A stretch of DNA of 64,000 nt from AP-15 sp963703665 (GTDB lineage: Bacteria > Pseudomonadota > Alphaproteobacteria > ATCC43930 > CGMCC-115725), in NCBI GenBank assembly GCA_963703665.1, contig CAVPFB010000004.1, positions 62,001 through 126,000 on the forward strand. The letters run 5' to 3'. Below the pieces are notes generated by a model. The model ran no database searches. It saw only the letters and a list, made by a program, of their open reading frames with translations, and had not been told where the DNA came from. The translations under genes were made by a program, and so were the position numbers. Positions 62,982-64,000 of this stretch are shown here, piece by piece. Position 1 is the first letter of the stretch. Each line of letters begins with the position of its first letter.

Positions 62982-64000
62982 GCGCGCGGTTCGCCGCGGC
63001 GGCAGCCGCGGGCGATCCAGCCGGGCTGGCGGCGCGCTGCATCGCAGGCCTGGCGCCAGTTGAGGGAGCCACCCTGGGCATCCTCTACACGACCGAGCCC
63101 GCGGCCTCGGTTCTGCCCGAGCTGCTGCGTGATCTTGCGGCGCACACCGGGGTGCGGTCCTGGGTCGGCGGGGTCGGGCTCGGGGTATGCTCGGCGGCGA
63201 GCGAAATCTTCGACGAGCCGGCCGCTGTCGCGATGATCGCGGCGTTGCCGCCCGACGGCTTTCGCGTGTTCGCGGCGACCGACAATCCGGGATCGGATCT
63301 GCCGCGCCGGCACGCCGCCTGGATCGAGAAATCCGGGCCCGCTCTGGCGCTGGTGCACGCCGATCCGCGCTGTCCCGATCTGACCAAGGCGGCAGCCGAC
63401 GTCGCGGCCGCGAGCGGCGCCTTTCTGGTCGGCGGGCTCGTATCGCACCGCTGCGACAGCCCTCTGGTGGCGCAGATCGCGGGCGAAGAGGGTCTCGGCG
63501 GGAACGGCGTCGCCGGGTTGCTGCTGGCCCCGGAAATCGCGGTCGCGACCTCGTTGACCCAGGGCTGCATGCCGATCGGGCCGGCGCACCGGATCGACGA
63601 GGCGCGCGACAACATTGTCATGATGATCGATGGACGGCCGGCGCTGAGCGTCTTCTGCGAGGATATCGGGCCGGAGCTGGCAAAGGATTTGCGACGCCTC
63701 GGCGGCGTGATCTTCGCCGGTCTGCCGGTTGCCGGCTCGGACACCGGCGACTATCTGGTGCGCAACATCATGGCGATCGACCCCGGTCGCGGCTGGGTCG
63801 TGCTCGGCGCCGAGATCGCCGCCGGCGATTCGATCCTGTTCTGCCGGCGCGACCCGGACAGCGCGCGGCGCGACATGGTGCGGATGGTGCGCCAGCTGGC
63901 GGGTCGGCTGCACGCTCCGCCCAGGGCCGGCATCTATGTCAGCTGCGTCGGCCGCGGCGCCAACCTGTTCGGCGAGCCGGCGGTCGAGACCGCGCTCATT
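62978..64000 (+). CDS. FIST-domain protein, 3' end cut off
   Basis: At least 341 residues from ATG 62978; the frame remains open to the window edge, so the end is missing. The first half is the FIST N domain (VRSWVGGVGLGVCSAASEIF, FLVGGLVSHRCDSPL, GVAGLLLAPEIAVATSL, QGCMPIGPAHRID), the second the FIST C domain (FAGLPVAGSDTGDYLVRNI, ISCVGRG-like VSCVGRGANLFGE). These are predicted small-ligand sensors in signal transduction. Overlaps the esterase stop by four bases, so it is translationally coupled. Confidence 0.9.
   Translation, partial: MSARFAAAAAAGDPAGLAARCIAGLAPVEGATLGILYTTEPAASVLPELLRDLAAHTGVRSWVGGVGLGVCSAASEIFDEPAAVAMIAALPPDGFRVFAATDNPGSDLPRRHAAWIEKSGPALALVHADPRCPDLTKAAADVAAASGAFLVGGLVSHRCDSPLVAQIAGEEGLGGNGVAGLLLAPEIAVATSLTQGCMPIGPAHRIDEARDNIVMMIDGRPALSVFCEDIGPELAKDLRRLGGVIFAGLPVAGSDTGDYLVRNIMAIDPGRGWVVLGAEIAAGDSILFCRRDPDSARRDMVRMVRQLAGRLHAPPRAGIYVSCVGRGANLFGEPAVETALI

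Noticed and set aside
1..64000. CRISPR array or prophage
   Set aside because: No direct-repeat array with unique spacers and no phage structural or integrase genes were found; the DUF5131 gene alone is not enough.

Overview
This window looks like a high-GC alphaproteobacterial chromosome segment. The indicators are by inspection only: an HWE/HisKA_2-type sensor kinase, a DUF3750 protein, a DegP-like protease, an AKGG-type aconitase-X pair, and GGAGG ribosome-binding sites. A Rhizobiales or Rhodospirillales soil-type heterotroph fits, but I cannot assign a genus.

Left part (1-25.3 kb): cut-off alpha/beta hydrolase; VOC protein; frameshifted O-acetylhomoserine sulfhydrylase beside a CoA-binding protein; peroxiredoxin diverging from a phosphopantetheinyl transferase; luciferase-like monooxygenase; two-subunit aconitase X; glycogen phosphorylase; molybdopterin oxidoreductase; YbdK-type carboxylate-amine ligase; acyl-CoA ligase; phage-type DUF5131 protein with an internal minisatellite; DUF3750 protein; Dabb-like protein; amidohydrolase; DegP-like protease; and an unusual 915-residue ABC transporter whose nucleotide-binding domain has degenerate motifs and an internally repeated Q-loop/helical segment.

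Middle part (25.4-52.8 kb): this has the look of an old genomic island. A 48-bp copy of the 3' half of a tRNA-Gly lies at 25386-25433, and the intact tRNA-Gly(CCC) lies at 52775-52848 in the same orientation, as expected for tRNA-targeted integration. Between them are accessory and decaying genes: a broken intradiol dioxygenase, a multiply frameshifted quinone oxidoreductase, a 19-codon hydrolase stump, cyanide-insensitive-type cydAB, a CheB-CheR-PAS hybrid kinase with a damaged response regulator, an ArsR stub, a CNBD-flavoprotein coupled to a UBP zinc finger, a catabolic gene set (HbpS-like, LLM, bicupin, amidohydrolase, Asp-box propeller), a BrnT-type toxin remnant with its HTH antitoxin, a fumarate-reductase-like flavoprotein, a CaiB-type CoA transferase, a complete IS1380-family element, a SnoaL-like gene with an internal amber codon, and a 3-methyladenine glycosylase. 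No integrase is visible.

Right part (52.8-64 kb): core-like genes: cupin, dienelactone hydrolase, CHCC zinc-finger protein, DNA polymerase I whose proofreading acids look lost, Bax-inhibitor-1 protein, an FtsX-like permease with its LolD/YbbA-type ATPase divergent from a GDSL arylesterase, and a FIST protein running off the end.

At least a dozen conserved genes carry single-base frameshifts or stops, several in G/C runs, across both core and island DNA. Part may be assembly error and part real decay, so I annotated these as broken genes with the probable original span.
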